Below, piece after piece: positions 51,834 to 60,997 of a DNA stretch of 64,000 nucleotides (positions are counted from its first letter, which is position 1; the number at the start of each line of letters is the position of its first letter). The notes below the pieces were generated by a model. The model saw only the letters and a list, made by a program, of their open reading frames with translations, searched no databases and was not told where the DNA came from. Origin of the DNA: Paenibacillus ehimensis NBRC 15659. GTDB lineage: Bacteria > Bacillota > Bacilli > Paenibacillales > NBRC-103111. Where the stretch lies: assembly GCF_004000785.1 (NCBI RefSeq), contig NZ_BILX01000015.1, positions 56,598 to 120,597 on the forward strand, read 5' to 3'. The translations under genes and the position numbers were made by a program.

Positions 51834-52142
51834 CTAGTGCCTGGTGGACGCCGTTTCCTGCTGCCGCGAATATAGTCCGCGGGTTTTCACGATGATTTTC
51901 CGAATGCTGTCCTCCGACAGATGAAACTGACGGATCAGATCGGTGACCGTATGACCGTTCTCATACAGCCGGAAAATTTCGAAGTTCCGACGCATAATCG
52001 ACTGCCGGGTGCCGTTGTTCTCACCCCAGCCTGCGCGGGTCTGTTCTTTTTTCGGTATATAAATGATTTCGCCCTGAATATAGTCCTGCAGCTGCTTGAG
52101 CAGGCTAGGCGGCAAAATATCCTTCCCATTCTTGTACCCCAC
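51834..52142 (-). CDS. CD3324/Mor-like helix-turn-helix protein
   Basis: 102 aa. NGKDILPPSLLKQLQDYIQG, then YIPKKEQTRAGWGENNGTRQ and a C-terminal helix-turn-helix (NGHTVTDLIRQFHLSEDSIR). This is the CD3324 group, related to the Mor transcription activator. Start GTG 52142 with AAAGGAGG 10 nt upstream. Its 5' part overlaps a 32-codon ORF in another frame that has an even better ribosome site, so translation may be coupled. Targets unknown. Confidence 0.
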   Translation of the reverse strand: MGYKNGKDILPPSLLKQLQDYIQGEIIYIPKKEQTRAGWGENNGTRQSIMRRNFEIFRLYENGHTVTDLIRQFHLSEDSIRKIIVKTRGLYSRQQETASTRH

Positions 52143-52203
52143 CGATGAAAGCCTCCTTTCGTGCCATGTTGGCCAAAGCCTCGAAAGTTATAAGCATTTT
52201 CAT
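52105..52203 (-). CDS. Possible 32-aa ORF overlapping the CD3324-like gene
   Basis: ATG 52203 follows AGAGGAGGTGTAAAG, a near-perfect ribosome site. The product MKMLITFEALANMARKEAFI ends YFAA. It overlaps the start of the helix-turn-helix gene by 38 bp in a different frame and may serve as a translational leader. Confidence 0.
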   Translation of the reverse strand: MKMLITFEALANMARKEAFIGGVQEWEGYFAA

Positions 52204-52368
52204 CTTTACACCTCCTCTGAGTTTTGCCGGAGCAAAACTGACGTCGCAAGCATTAGGGGCATGAAATTCAGGATAAACGGCTACGCCGTCCTTGTCGTCT
52301 AAGGATAAGCTCGTTTATCAAGGTTGACGCGAAGCTATAAGTCGCGATGACTTATAAGTTCTTATCAA

Positions 52369-52394
52369 CAAAAAAACACGATTGCCATATCGTG
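52369..52394 (-). terminator. Terminator after the 17-aa ORF
   Basis: CACGAT/ATCGTG stem with a 6-nt loop, then eight T on the minus strand. Confidence 0.
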
Positions 52395-52465
52395 CCTGAA
52401 TGCCTCTATATGTCATGTATCATTCAATGACGGTTCAGGTGACGGTGAAGGAGAAAAATGCTTAT

Positions 52466-52519
52466 TCACTTGTTAGCAAACCCTTTTCCTTTTTTCATTG
52501 TGTCCAGTACTACTACCAT
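52466..52519 (-). CDS. Possible 17-aa peptide ORF
   Basis: ATG 52519 has GAAAGGAGTGTCGTGCA upstream; product MVVVLDTMKKGKGFANK. It lies behind a strong promoter (52574-52603) and before a terminator, so a short transcript for it exists on paper. Too short for family recognition; could be a signalling or regulatory peptide, or a coincidental ORF on a small RNA. Confidence 0.
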   Translation of the reverse strand: MVVVLDTMKKGKGFANK

Positions 52520-52573
52520 TGCACGACACTCCTTTCACCTGAATTTTTTTGAAGACACAGAATTTCCTCTTAC

Positions 52574-52603
52574 ATTATAACCCATCGATTCTTGTATTGT
52601 CCA
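52574..52603 (-). promoter_or_regulatory. Promoter of the 17-aa ORF transcript
   Basis: TGGACA (52598-52603), 18-bp spacer, TATAAT (52574-52579) on the minus strand. Start expected near 52567. Confidence 0.
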
Positions 52604-52616
52604 TCCGCGAATATAT

Positions 52617-52638
52617 AAGGGGCCCGAAGGCCCCCCTT
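52617..52638 (-). terminator. GC-rich hairpin after the 10-aa ORF
   Basis: AAGGGGGGCC-TTC-GGGCCCCTT followed by ATATATT. A strong stem with a weak T-run; a terminator is likely. Confidence 0.
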
Positions 52639-52653
52639 GACTGGCGTCTCCGC

Positions 52654-52686
52654 TTACGCGAAGACCACCTCGGTTACCGTAATCAT
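52654..52686 (-). CDS. Possible 10-aa peptide ORF
   Basis: ATG 52686 follows GAAAGGAGTGATCAGATACA; product MITVTEVVFA, followed by a GC-rich hairpin. The ribosome site context is nearly the same as that of the 17-aa ORF, so the two look like related small units. Coding status is uncertain. Confidence 0.
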   Translation of the reverse strand: MITVTEVVFA

Positions 52687-52929
52687 TGTATCTGATCACT
52701 CCTTTCCTTGAGCGTCAGCCGGCCGGCTACATCTCCTATTAACTCATAATCGGCCGTGCTGCCGCAAGGTGGAAAACTTTTATAACGATTTTATCCTTAT
52801 CCTGTCCGCGGCTGCGCCTCACGCAGGTTATGCCAGAAAACACCGTCTTACCGTATTTTTAAACTGGCGCAAACCGCCCGCATCGTATATAATGGCATAC
52901 AGTAAAGCGCCGGAAACGAATATAAAAAA

Positions 52930-53001
52930 GCTCGTATAATTGCAGGATGAATCGGCCTGCGAGTCTCTACCCTGCCTCCGCAACGGCAGGACTACGGGCG
53001 G
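52930..53001 (+). promoter_or_regulatory. Purine riboswitch (guanine/xanthine-responsive type)
   Basis: CTCGTATAAT opens P1; P2 is TGCAGG/CCTGC, followed by GTCTCTACC, P3 CTGCC/GGCAG, and GACTACGGG closes P1. The C in GACTACG is the specificity position for guanine-like ligands (adenine types have T). A TATAAT at 52888-52893 is the probable -10 element. It controls xpt-pbuX, the usual target in Bacillaceae. Confidence 0.
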
Positions 53002-53092
53002 TACACATACGGACGCAGATAGGAAGACCGCCGCTGCTTGCAGCCCGGCCGGCCGTTTTGCGCCTTTTCTTGCTTTTGCGTATCGCTCGATT

Positions 53093-53130
53093 GCCCGTTT
53101 CTTATTAGAAACGGCCGAATCGGGCTTTTT
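53093..53130 (+). terminator. Riboswitch expression-platform terminator
   Basis: GCCCG (53093-53097) pairs with CGGGC (53121-53125) around an inner GTTTC/GAAAC stem, followed by TTTTT. Ligand binding should favour it and stop transcription before xpt. Confidence 0.
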
Positions 53131-53158
53131 GTGTTTGTCGGGCTTAGGATCTTGTTAA

Positions 53159-53779
<621 letters not shown>

Positions 53780-53818
53780 ATCCGTGCCCAACAATCCATT
53801 CTCGGAGGGATCCTTCCT

Positions 53819-55150
53819 GTGTCTATGAATGCTAAAACAACCAGCCAGCCGCCGATGCGGCGGTTTTCGCTCGGCCTGCAGCACGTGCTCGCCATGTACG
53901 CCGGCGCCGTCATCGTGCCGCTGATTGTCGGCAGCGCGCTGAAGATGACGCCGGAGCAGCTCGCCTACCTGGTTTCGATCGACCTGTTAACCTGCGGTAT
54001 TGCGACTCTGCTTCAGGTGTGGAGCAACCGGTTCTTCGGCATCGGCCTGCCGGTCGTGCTCGGCTGTACGTTCACGGCCGTCGGCCCGATGATCGCCATC
54101 GGCAGCCAGCACGGCGTCTCGACCATCTACGGCGCCATCTTGGCTGCAGGCCTGTTCGTCGTCGTCTTCGCCGGAATGTTCGGCAAGCTGATCCGCTTCT
54201 TCCCTCCGGTCGTCACCGGTTCGGTCGTCACCATCATCGGGCTCACGCTCATTCCCGTAGCCCTGAACGATATGGGCGGCGGAGCCGGCAATCCGAATTT
54301 CGGCGCGCCGGTCAACCTGCTGCTCTCCTTCGGCGTGCTTGCGCTGATTATCGTCTTGAACCGCTTTTTCACAGGCTTTTGGCGGGCGATTTCGATTTTG
54401 CTCGGGTTGATTGCCGGAACATTTGTCGCGGCGCTGCTCGGCAAAGTCAGCTTCACTCCGTTCCATGAAGCTTCCTGGTTCCATATGGTGCACCCGCTCT
54501 ACTTCGGCATGCCGACGTTTGAAATCACCTCCGTGCTGACGATGATCCTGGTCGCTGCGGTCAGCCTGGTAGAGTCGACCGGCGTTTTTCTGGCTCTCGG
54601 CAAAATATGCGACCGCGACATCCGCTCGGAGGATTTGACCCGCGGCTATCGCGCGGAAGGTCTCGCGATCATCCTCGGCGGCTTGTTCAACGCCTTCCCG
54701 TATACGACCTACTCGCAGAACGTCGGGCTGATCCAAATGAGCGGCGTCCGGACGCGCGACGTGATCATGACCGCGGGCGGCATTTTGGTCGTCCTTGGCC
54801 TGATCCCGAAAGTCGCCGCGCTGACGACGCTGATCCCGACTCCCGTGCTCGGCGGCGCGACCGTAGCCATGTTCGGCATGGTCGTCTCCTCCGGAATCCG
54901 CATGCTTGGCTCGCAGGTCGACTTGAACAACCATGAGAACCTGCTGATCATCGCCTGCTCCGTCGGCATGGGCCTCGGCGTGACGGTCGTTCCGACGCTG
55001 TTCAATCAACTGCCCCAGATGGTGCAGATATTGACCGGCAACGGCATTGTCGCAGGCAGCTTCACCGCAATCGTGCTGAATTTGGTTTTCAACCTCCGGC
55101 GGAAACGGTCGGTGGCCGACGCTTCGCAGCCGCAAGGTGCCGCGAACTGA
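53819..55150 (+). CDS. pbuX: Xanthine permease
   Basis: 443-aa membrane protein of the NCS2 nucleobase:cation symporter family with 12-14 helices. FSLGLQHVLAMYAGAVIVPL is the conserved start and NVGLIQMSGVRTRDVIM carries the NCS2 motif with the conserved Gln. GTG start at 53819 with CGGAGGGATCCTTCCT upstream; ATG 53825 is less well spaced. It is 39 bp after xpt and ends at a terminator. Function in xanthine uptake follows from family and operon. Confidence 0.
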   Translation: MSMNAKTTSQPPMRRFSLGLQHVLAMYAGAVIVPLIVGSALKMTPEQLAYLVSIDLLTCGIATLLQVWSNRFFGIGLPVVLGCTFTAVGPMIAIGSQHGVSTIYGAILAAGLFVVVFAGMFGKLIRFFPPVVTGSVVTIIGLTLIPVALNDMGGGAGNPNFGAPVNLLLSFGVLALIIVLNRFFTGFWRAISILLGLIAGTFVAALLGKVSFTPFHEASWFHMVHPLYFGMPTFEITSVLTMILVAAVSLVESTGVFLALGKICDRDIRSEDLTRGYRAEGLAIILGGLFNAFPYTTYSQNVGLIQMSGVRTRDVIMTAGGILVVLGLIPKVAALTTLIPTPVLGGATVAMFGMVVSSGIRMLGSQVDLNNHENLLIIACSVGMGLGVTVVPTLFNQLPQMVQILTGNGIVAGSFTAIVLNLVFNLRRKRSVADASQPQGAAN

Positions 55151-55180
55151 TCGAAAAAACCGCCTGACCTCGTATAAATA

Positions 55181-55224
55181 GACTGCGGCCTGTGCGCGTG
55201 CGAACAGGACCGCAGTCTTCTTTT
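55181..55224 (+). terminator. Terminator after pbuX
   Basis: GACTGCGG/CCGCAGTC stem followed by TTCTTTT. Confidence 0.
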
Positions 55225-55245
55225 GTTGCCATATTTCCTAACGGT

Positions 55246-56829
55246 TTAATCCCAAACGACTACCCAATTCCGGTTCAGTGACGCTTCAATCGTTCCCCGT
55301 TCCATAATATAGCCGGCCAGCAGCTCCGCCATATCGGTCGGAATGTCCTTCACGACCGGCTTTCCTTGGAACATCAGGTAATTTCCGCCGCCCCCCGCCC
55401 GGTAATTGTTCATCACGACGTCGTATTCCGCCTCCGGATCGATCGGCTTTCCATTGTAGCGCAGCTCGACGATCCGCTGTCCTACCGGACGCGAAATGTT
55501 GATGCGGTATTCGATGCCCTCCCACATGTCGTAATTGTAATGCTGCGGCTTCGGATCGCTGAATTCCGCGCTCACTTGCACCGGGCCATTTCCGTCGTAT
55601 TGGGCAAAGTACGAGGCCGAACGCTCCAGCGCGGCACGGATATCCTGCCCCGACACCCGGATGACCTGCAATGTATTCGGATAAATATAATTGGAGACAA
55701 TGTCCCGCATCGTGATATGCTCGGGAAATCCCGGCGAGATATTGTCGAACAGCGCGGTGTTCGAGATCGGAGCCCCGGACAGCTCCATCTGTACCCGGTT
55801 GATAAACTCGATGAGCGGATGCTCCTGCAGCCGGACCTGCATCGGATCGGTTACGCGCATGTCGCCGATCAACCGCCCGATCGGCTGATCGAGCCATACC
55901 TGCGCGAGGCGTTCATGCGGCTCCACGATCGCCAGCACCGCGGCATCCGGCGCTTCGCCCTGCGGGGACACCAGCTCGGACATGGCTTCCAGAACGCGCC
56001 AGCCCCCCGCTTCCAGCCCCAGCGTCAGCGTGACTTTGCCGAGCCAGGCGCCTGCGCTGCCGGGCTGTACGACCGTCACTCCGTTGATGCTCGTTCCCGC
56101 AATCGACCGGTGCTGATGGCCGGTGAGCAGCACATCGATGCCCTCCACTTCGCGGCAGAGCGCATAGCCTTGATTTTCCCCCGTCAACGGCTCCGTCGGC
56201 TGGCCGGATTCCAAATGCCGCTCGAACCCTCCGTGATAGGAGACGATCACGACGTCCGCTCCCTCTTGCTCGCGCAGATGCTTCACCCACCGCTTGGCCG
56301 TCTCTACGGCATCCTCGAAGCGCAGGCCCGCGATATGCTCGGGCTTCTCCCAATGCGGGATGTAGGGCGTCGTCAGCCCCAGCACGCCGATTTTGAGCCC
56401 CTGCTCCATCGTCTTCACCAGATAGGGCTTGCCGAATACCGGCTCGCCGGTCGCCTCATCGACGATGTTGGCGCTGAGCCAAGGAAAGCCCGATTCCCCG
56501 ACCGCTTTGCGAAGCAGCTCCATCCCATAGTTGAATTCGTGATTCCCGATGACGGCCGCGTCGTACCCGAGCTCATTCAGGCACTGAATCATCGGATTCG
56601 GCTTCCCGCCGTTCAGTTTGGCGTGATGATACGCCAGCGGCGTCCCTTGAATCAAATCCCCGTTATCGATGAGCAGCAGCGGCCCGCCCTTTTGGCGCTC
56701 TCTGCGAATGATCGATGCGATTCTGGCCAGCCCCGTTTCCGTCGGGCTGTTATTGGCATACTGGATCGGAAGCAGCGCTCCGTGAATGTCGCTTGTTTCC
56801 AGGATCGTGACTGTCAGCTTTTGAACCAC
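55246..56829 (-). CDS. 5'-nucleotidase / 2',3'-cyclic phosphodiesterase family protein
   Basis: 527-aa metallophosphoesterase. N-terminal catalytic domain with ETSDIHG (D14, H16), LIDNGDLIQGTP, IGNHEFNYG and GHQHR metal ligands; C-terminal 5'-nucleotidase domain from about residue 330 (IEFINRVQMELSGAPISNTA, GGGGNYLMF). No signal peptide or wall anchor, unlike YfkN, so a cytoplasmic or non-classically exported enzyme is indicated. The GTG start at 56829 has only AAGG/GGAGTT nearby. It converges on pbuX; a role in nucleotide salvage is inference. Confidence 0.
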   Translation of the reverse strand: MVQKLTVTILETSDIHGALLPIQYANNSPTETGLARIASIIRRERQKGGPLLLIDNGDLIQGTPLAYHHAKLNGGKPNPMIQCLNELGYDAAVIGNHEFNYGMELLRKAVGESGFPWLSANIVDEATGEPVFGKPYLVKTMEQGLKIGVLGLTTPYIPHWEKPEHIAGLRFEDAVETAKRWVKHLREQEGADVVIVSYHGGFERHLESGQPTEPLTGENQGYALCREVEGIDVLLTGHQHRSIAGTSINGVTVVQPGSAGAWLGKVTLTLGLEAGGWRVLEAMSELVSPQGEAPDAAVLAIVEPHERLAQVWLDQPIGRLIGDMRVTDPMQVRLQEHPLIEFINRVQMELSGAPISNTALFDNISPGFPEHITMRDIVSNYIYPNTLQVIRVSGQDIRAALERSASYFAQYDGNGPVQVSAEFSDPKPQHYNYDMWEGIEYRINISRPVGQRIVELRYNGKPIDPEAEYDVVMNNYRAGGGGNYLMFQGKPVVKDIPTDMAELLAGYIMERGTIEASLNRNWVVVWD

Positions 56830-57023
56830 CTTGCATTCAACTCCGTTTTTCCTTGAATTGAATCCACTATATCAAATTTAGCGCCGGAGAACCATCCGTC
56901 AGGCTTCAAAATATTTTTCGACATTTTCAGGGCGTTTTCACAAAAAATTTACTCTGGCTTGTACTATTCTGTGGTATAGTAAGAAATGGATTTTGATCTA
57001 ACAAGTTAACAGGAGGTCCTTCC

Positions 57024-57992
57024 ATGTTTAAAAAGTTTGCAGCAGTCAGTCTGTCCCTGGTGCTTTCCGCAGGGATTGCAGCAGGTTGCGGTACGAAAAC
57101 AGAGAATAATTCTGCAGCCCCTGCACCTTCCGACAAAAAGCAAGAAGCGCCTGCGGCGAAAGGCTATGCGCCTAAAGAATTAAAAGTGCAGTTCGTTCCT
57201 TCCCAAAACGCAGAGACGCTGGAAGCGAAAGCGAAGCCGCTGGAGAAGCTGCTTGGCGACAAGCTCGGCATTCCGGTCAAAGTCTCCGTCTCGACCAACT
57301 ACAACACCGTGATCGAAGCGATGGCTTCCAAGCAAGTCGATATCGGATTCCTGCCTCCGAACGCTTATGTTCTGGCGCATGACGAGAAGAAAGCCGCAGA
57401 CCTGCTGCTGCAAGCTCAACGCTACGGCGTAGACGACAAGACGGGCGCCGACACCACGGAGCTGGTCGACTTCTACAAAGCGATGATCATCGTTAAAGCG
57501 GATTCCCCGATCAAAGAATTGAAAGACCTGAAAGGCAAAAAAATCGCTTGGCAGGGCGTAACGTCCTCCGCAGGCTTCGTATGGCCGGCCAACGAAATGA
57601 AAAAAGCCGGCGTCGATCCCGAGAAAGACGTAACGGGCATCGAAGTCAAAGGTCACGACAAAGGCGTAATCGCCGTCCTGAACGGACAAGTTGACGCCGC
57701 GGCGATCTTCCAAGACGCTCGCTACAAAATGAAAACCGACTATCCTGACATCTATGAAAAAACGCGCGTGCTTGCCTTCACTTCTCCGATTCCGAACGAC
57801 ACGATCGCCGTTCGCAAAGACATGGATCAAGAATGGAGAGACAAGATCGCTCAAGCGTTCATCGATATCGGCAAAGATCCGGAAGGCGGAAAAATCATTT
57901 TTGACGTATACTCCCACCGCGGCTACGTGAAATCCGACGACAAGAAATTTGACGTCGTTCGCGAATATTCCAAAAGCATCGGCCAGAAATAA
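57024..57992 (+). CDS. phnD: PhnD-family phosphonate/phosphite substrate-binding lipoprotein
   Basis: 322 aa. Lipoprotein signal with lipobox LSAGIAAGC (Cys at residue 22), a short Ser/Ala/Pro-rich linker, and a periplasmic-binding fold: FVPSQNAETLEAKAKPLEKL, ASKQVDIGFLPPNAYVLA, WQGVTSSAGFVWPA. It binds phosphonate, phosphite or a similar oxyanion outside the membrane and delivers it to PhnC-PhnE. Those genes are 2.4 kb away on the other strand (60394-62559), with thrC and a LysR gene between. AACAGGAGGTCCTTCC precedes the ATG. Confidence 0.
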   Translation: MFKKFAAVSLSLVLSAGIAAGCGTKTENNSAAPAPSDKKQEAPAAKGYAPKELKVQFVPSQNAETLEAKAKPLEKLLGDKLGIPVKVSVSTNYNTVIEAMASKQVDIGFLPPNAYVLAHDEKKAADLLLQAQRYGVDDKTGADTTELVDFYKAMIIVKADSPIKELKDLKGKKIAWQGVTSSAGFVWPANEMKKAGVDPEKDVTGIEVKGHDKGVIAVLNGQVDAAAIFQDARYKMKTDYPDIYEKTRVLAFTSPIPNDTIAVRKDMDQEWRDKIAQAFIDIGKDPEGGKIIFDVYSHRGYVKSDDKKFDVVREYSKSIGQK

Positions 57993-58005
57993 TTAAAGCT
58001 TTTAA

Positions 58006-58046
58006 CAAAAAGGGGCACCCTGCCTTCCGCAGCGGCGCTCCTTTTT
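58006..58046. terminator. Bidirectional terminator between phnD and thrC
   Basis: AAAAAGGGGC and GCTCCTTTTT arms with inner pairing CTGC/GCAG; T-runs on both strands. Confidence 0.
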
Positions 58047-58049
58047 GCT

Positions 58050-59303
58050 TTACATACGCTCCTTGACTTGCTCCAGCTCCAACGCCGAAGATACGGGCAT
58101 ACCTGCATCGGCCGCCTCCCTCGTCACATACCGCTGCAAGGCGTCGGTGTCCTTTAACATGTGCCCGGTTAAAAGGCACACCGCCGTCTCGTCCTTGTCC
58201 ACGATTCCCCGCGCGACCAGCTTTCGAAGCCCGGCCGCCGACGCCGCAGAAGCCGGCTCGCAGCCGATGCCCGCCCGGTCGATCACTGCTTTCGCCTCCA
58301 TGATCTCCTTGTCGGTCACGGAAACCGTTACCCCGCAGGTCGCTTGCAGCACGGCGGCCGCTTTTTTCCAGCTCGGCGGGTTGCCGATATTCAGCGCGCT
58401 GGCCAGCGTATGCGGCCGGGGCTCCGGCGTCAGCTCCTTCAGGCCGCGCTCGATCATCCGGTGGAACGGACTTGCGCCTTCCGCCTGCACGACCGCCACC
58501 CGGGGCATACGCGAAATGAGCCCTGTCGCCAGCATGTCCTGCAGCCCTTTGCCGAGCGCGGAACCGTTGCTCAGCGCCCCGCCGGGCAGCACGATCCAAT
58601 CCGGCAGCATCCAGTTTAGAGCTTGCGCGATTTCGTAGACAATGCTCTTTTGCCCCTCGATCCGAAACGGATTCATCGAATTGCATACGTACAGCCCCAG
58701 CTCGGCCGCATGCCGTTCCAAGAAGCGTAACCCGTCGTCGTAGGTGCCTTTGAACCGAATCATCCGCGCCCCATAGGCCGCCGTTTGCAGCACTTTCCCG
58801 CCCGCGACGCCTTCCTCCGGGACAAAGACGTACGAGGCTTTGCCGGAAAGCGCCGCATACATCGCAAGCGACGAAGACGTATTTCCCGTCGACGAGCAGG
58901 CAAACCGTTCATACCCGAGCCACGCGCCTTGCGATACGGCGACCGTCATCCCGTTATCCTTGAAGGAGCCGCTCGGATTCTCGCTCTGCGCCTTGAGCCG
59001 CAAGTCCCGGACTCCGGTAAACCGGCGGACCGGTTCGGAGTCGTACAGCCCCGTGTTGCCCTCGTACTTCGTTACGATCCGCTCCACCGGAAGCTCCGGA
59101 TGAATCAGCTCCTTATAGCGCCACACCCCACTCGCATAAGGCGTATTGCGGTGCGCCAGACGCTCGTCAAAGACGCGCCGCAGCTTCTCGCCGTCCAACT
59201 CCCCAAGGCGCTGCTCGACCTGAAGCAGCCCGCCGCATTCGCAGCGCCATACCGGATCGGTGATACTCCGTCCTTGCCCACACTCCGTACAGCTCAATTT
59301 CAT
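58050..59303 (-). CDS. thrC: Threonine synthase
   Basis: 417-aa PLP enzyme converting O-phosphohomoserine to threonine. An N-terminal zinc-ribbon (CTECGQG, CECGG) precedes the catalytic domain; the PLP Lys lies in ENPSGSFKDNGMTVA near residue 115, SSTGNTSSSLA is the phosphate/PLP loop, and GGALSNGSALGKGL follows. The ribbon type is the longer thrC form found in many Firmicutes and archaea. It is divergent from a LysR gene. Another PLP activity of the same fold is possible, but the motifs favour threonine synthase. Confidence 0.
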   Translation of the reverse strand: MKLSCTECGQGRSITDPVWRCECGGLLQVEQRLGELDGEKLRRVFDERLAHRNTPYASGVWRYKELIHPELPVERIVTKYEGNTGLYDSEPVRRFTGVRDLRLKAQSENPSGSFKDNGMTVAVSQGAWLGYERFACSSTGNTSSSLAMYAALSGKASYVFVPEEGVAGGKVLQTAAYGARMIRFKGTYDDGLRFLERHAAELGLYVCNSMNPFRIEGQKSIVYEIAQALNWMLPDWIVLPGGALSNGSALGKGLQDMLATGLISRMPRVAVVQAEGASPFHRMIERGLKELTPEPRPHTLASALNIGNPPSWKKAAAVLQATCGVTVSVTDKEIMEAKAVIDRAGIGCEPASAASAAGLRKLVARGIVDKDETAVCLLTGHMLKDTDALQRYVTREAADAGMPVSSALELEQVKERM

Positions 59304-59397
59304 CCCGCTCGCTCCTTTGCGCTATTGCCATTTGCTGTATTCGACTTTAGAATAAAACGAAAAAACATATAAGTATAATATATTTATTTGAAATAAT

Positions 59398-59414
59398 CAT
59401 AAATTTAATTTATG
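59398..59414. promoter_or_regulatory. LysR-type operator
   Basis: CATAAATTTAATTTATG is a perfect 17-bp palindrome containing the T-N11-A pattern of LysR-family sites. It lies 16 bp before the LysR start and about 95 bp from thrC, so it may regulate both. Confidence 0.
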
Positions 59415-59429
59415 AATGGAGCGAAGCCC

Positions 59430-60320
59430 ATGAACCTTCATGCGTTAAAAATATTTCATGTCGTTGCCCGGAGCCGAAGCGTCACCCGTGCCTCCGAGAC
59501 GCTGCGCATCAGCCAGCCCGCGGTCACGATGCAGATCCGCAATTTGGAGAAGGAGCTCGGCCTCGTCTTGCTGGCCCCGAAAGGAAGGGGCATCTGGCTG
59601 ACGGAAGCGGGAGCGTTCCTCGCCGCCCATGCGGAGCGGTTATTCGCTCTGGAGCAAGAGCTTGAAACGCTCGTCGACGATTACCGGGCAGGGCGAAGCG
59701 GCACGCTGCGGATCGCCGCGACGTACCTGCCCGCCAACTTTTTGCTGCCCGGCTGGATCGCCGCCTACAAGCGGAGGTTTGCCGGGGTGCGGCTGACGCA
59801 ATATACCGGAAACGCCCAGCAGTCGCTTGAGCGGCTGGAACAGTACGAAGCCGATATCGCGGTTATCGGAGGTGGCGCTGCCGCTTCCCCCCGGCTGAAA
59901 CGCAGCGTGCTGTTCGAGGACCCGATGTGGTTCGTCGTCCCGCCGGATCATCCGTGTGCCGCCAAGGAAGTCGGGCTCGCCGATCTCCTGAAAGAAACGT
60001 TCATCATGCGGGAGGAAGGCAGCTCGACCCGGGACATGCTGCTCGCGCTATGCCGGATGTCGAGCCTCGCCCCGCCCGATATTGGCGTAGAGCTGGGCGG
60101 GATGAACGAAGCCGTGCGGGCGGTCGCTGCGGGCTACGGCGTGCTCTTCGCTTCGGCTGCCGAGGTGCGGGAGTTCGTGGAGCGACGCGAGGTTGTGCGG
60201 GTGAAGGTGAAGCATCCTGAGGTGAAGAACCCGATTGCCGTCTATTGGCGCGAAGGCGAGCCGCTATCCGGGCAAGCCGCGGCCTTTGTCGAGCTGATAA
60301 CCGGGGTTAAGCGCGAATAA
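59430..60320 (+). CDS. LysR-family transcriptional regulator
   Basis: 296 aa. N-terminal winged helix-turn-helix (LHALKIFHVVARSRSVTRAS, then LRISQPAVTMQIRNLEKELG) and a C-terminal effector-binding domain (GTLRIAATYLPANFLLPGWI). Start at ATG 59430 with GGAGCGAAGCCC upstream; another ATG at 59412 would add six residues and lies inside the operator palindrome. Divergence from thrC suggests it controls threonine synthase or a linked uptake system; the inducer is unknown. Confidence 0.
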   Translation: MNLHALKIFHVVARSRSVTRASETLRISQPAVTMQIRNLEKELGLVLLAPKGRGIWLTEAGAFLAAHAERLFALEQELETLVDDYRAGRSGTLRIAATYLPANFLLPGWIAAYKRRFAGVRLTQYTGNAQQSLERLEQYEADIAVIGGGAAASPRLKRSVLFEDPMWFVVPPDHPCAAKEVGLADLLKETFIMREEGSSTRDMLLALCRMSSLAPPDIGVELGGMNEAVRAVAAGYGVLFASAAEVREFVERREVVRVKVKHPEVKNPIAVYWREGEPLSGQAAAFVELITGVKRE

Positions 60321-60346
60321 GAAGAAGTATGGACGTTTTCCGCACA

Positions 60347-60390
60347 AAAAAGCCCGCTTTCGGTGCAATGATCCGAAAAGCGGGCTTTGC
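60347..60390. terminator. Bidirectional terminator
   Basis: AAAGCCCGCTTTCGG and CCGAAAAGCGGGCTTT arms, T-runs on both sides; separates the LysR gene from phnE2. Confidence 0.
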
Positions 60391-60393
60391 GGG

Positions 60394-60915
60394 CTAAACC
60401 AGACGTTTGCGAATAGCCGAAGAAATAATATCGATAATGGTGACCATGACGATGATCCCCAGCAGAATAATGCCGACGCGGTTCCATGCGCGGGCTTCCA
60501 GCGCCAGAATGAGCGGTGCCCCGATCCCGCCCGCCCCGATCAGACCGAGGATGGAAGCGGAACGGATATTGATCTCGAAACGGTACAGCGCAAACGAGAA
60601 GAAGTGCGGCAGCACCTGCGGAATGACGGCAAACCACAGCACCTGCAAGCGGTTGGCGCCGCAGGCGGTCAGCGCCTCGGTCGGCCCGAGATCGAGATTT
60701 TCGATCGCCTCCGAATACAGCTTGCCGAGCATCCCGATCGAGTGGAGGCCTAGCGCCAGCACCCCGGCATAAGCGCCCGGGCCTACCGCTTTGATGAAAA
60801 TGATCGCCATGATGATTTCCGGAAACGTCCGGATAAAGCTCAGCATGAATTTGCCGCTGCCGGATACCCAGCGGAAACGGCTCATGTTGTTCGCCGCCCA
60901 GAAGGCAAACGGCAC
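60394..60915 (-). CDS. phnE: PhnE-type permease, N-terminally truncated
   Basis: Second permease subunit. From the GTG at 60915 it has 173 aa with helices and the ATPase-contact loop NLDLGPTEALTACGANRLQV. The frame is open further upstream (LIRGLLDTLAISIIGTFISA), but no ATG, GTG or TTG exists there. The ATG overlapping the phnE1 stop (60999-61001) is in another frame and reads only six codons. Against phnE1 the protein lacks about 80 N-terminal residues, including the first helix. Either a deletion and frameshift have damaged it or a non-standard start is used. Function is doubtful. Confidence 0.
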   Translation of the reverse strand: MPFAFWAANNMSRFRWVSGSGKFMLSFIRTFPEIIMAIIFIKAVGPGAYAGVLALGLHSIGMLGKLYSEAIENLDLGPTEALTACGANRLQVLWFAVIPQVLPHFFSFALYRFEINIRSASILGLIGAGGIGAPLILALEARAWNRVGIILLGIIVMVTIIDIISSAIRKRLV

Positions 60916-60997
60916 ACACAGGAACGCCGATATAAACGTGCCGATAATGGAAATGGCGAGCGTATCGAGCAGTCCCCGGATCAGGTCGTCGTCTGAT

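Noticed and set aside
55366..56856. 496-codon plus-strand ORF opposite the nucleotidase
   Set aside because: Shadow frame; the minus-strand protein has intact metallophosphoesterase motifs.
60242..60919. 225-codon minus-strand ORF overlapping phnE2
   Set aside because: Different frame from the PhnE-like sequence and crosses the LysR gene and terminator; composition is not membrane-like.
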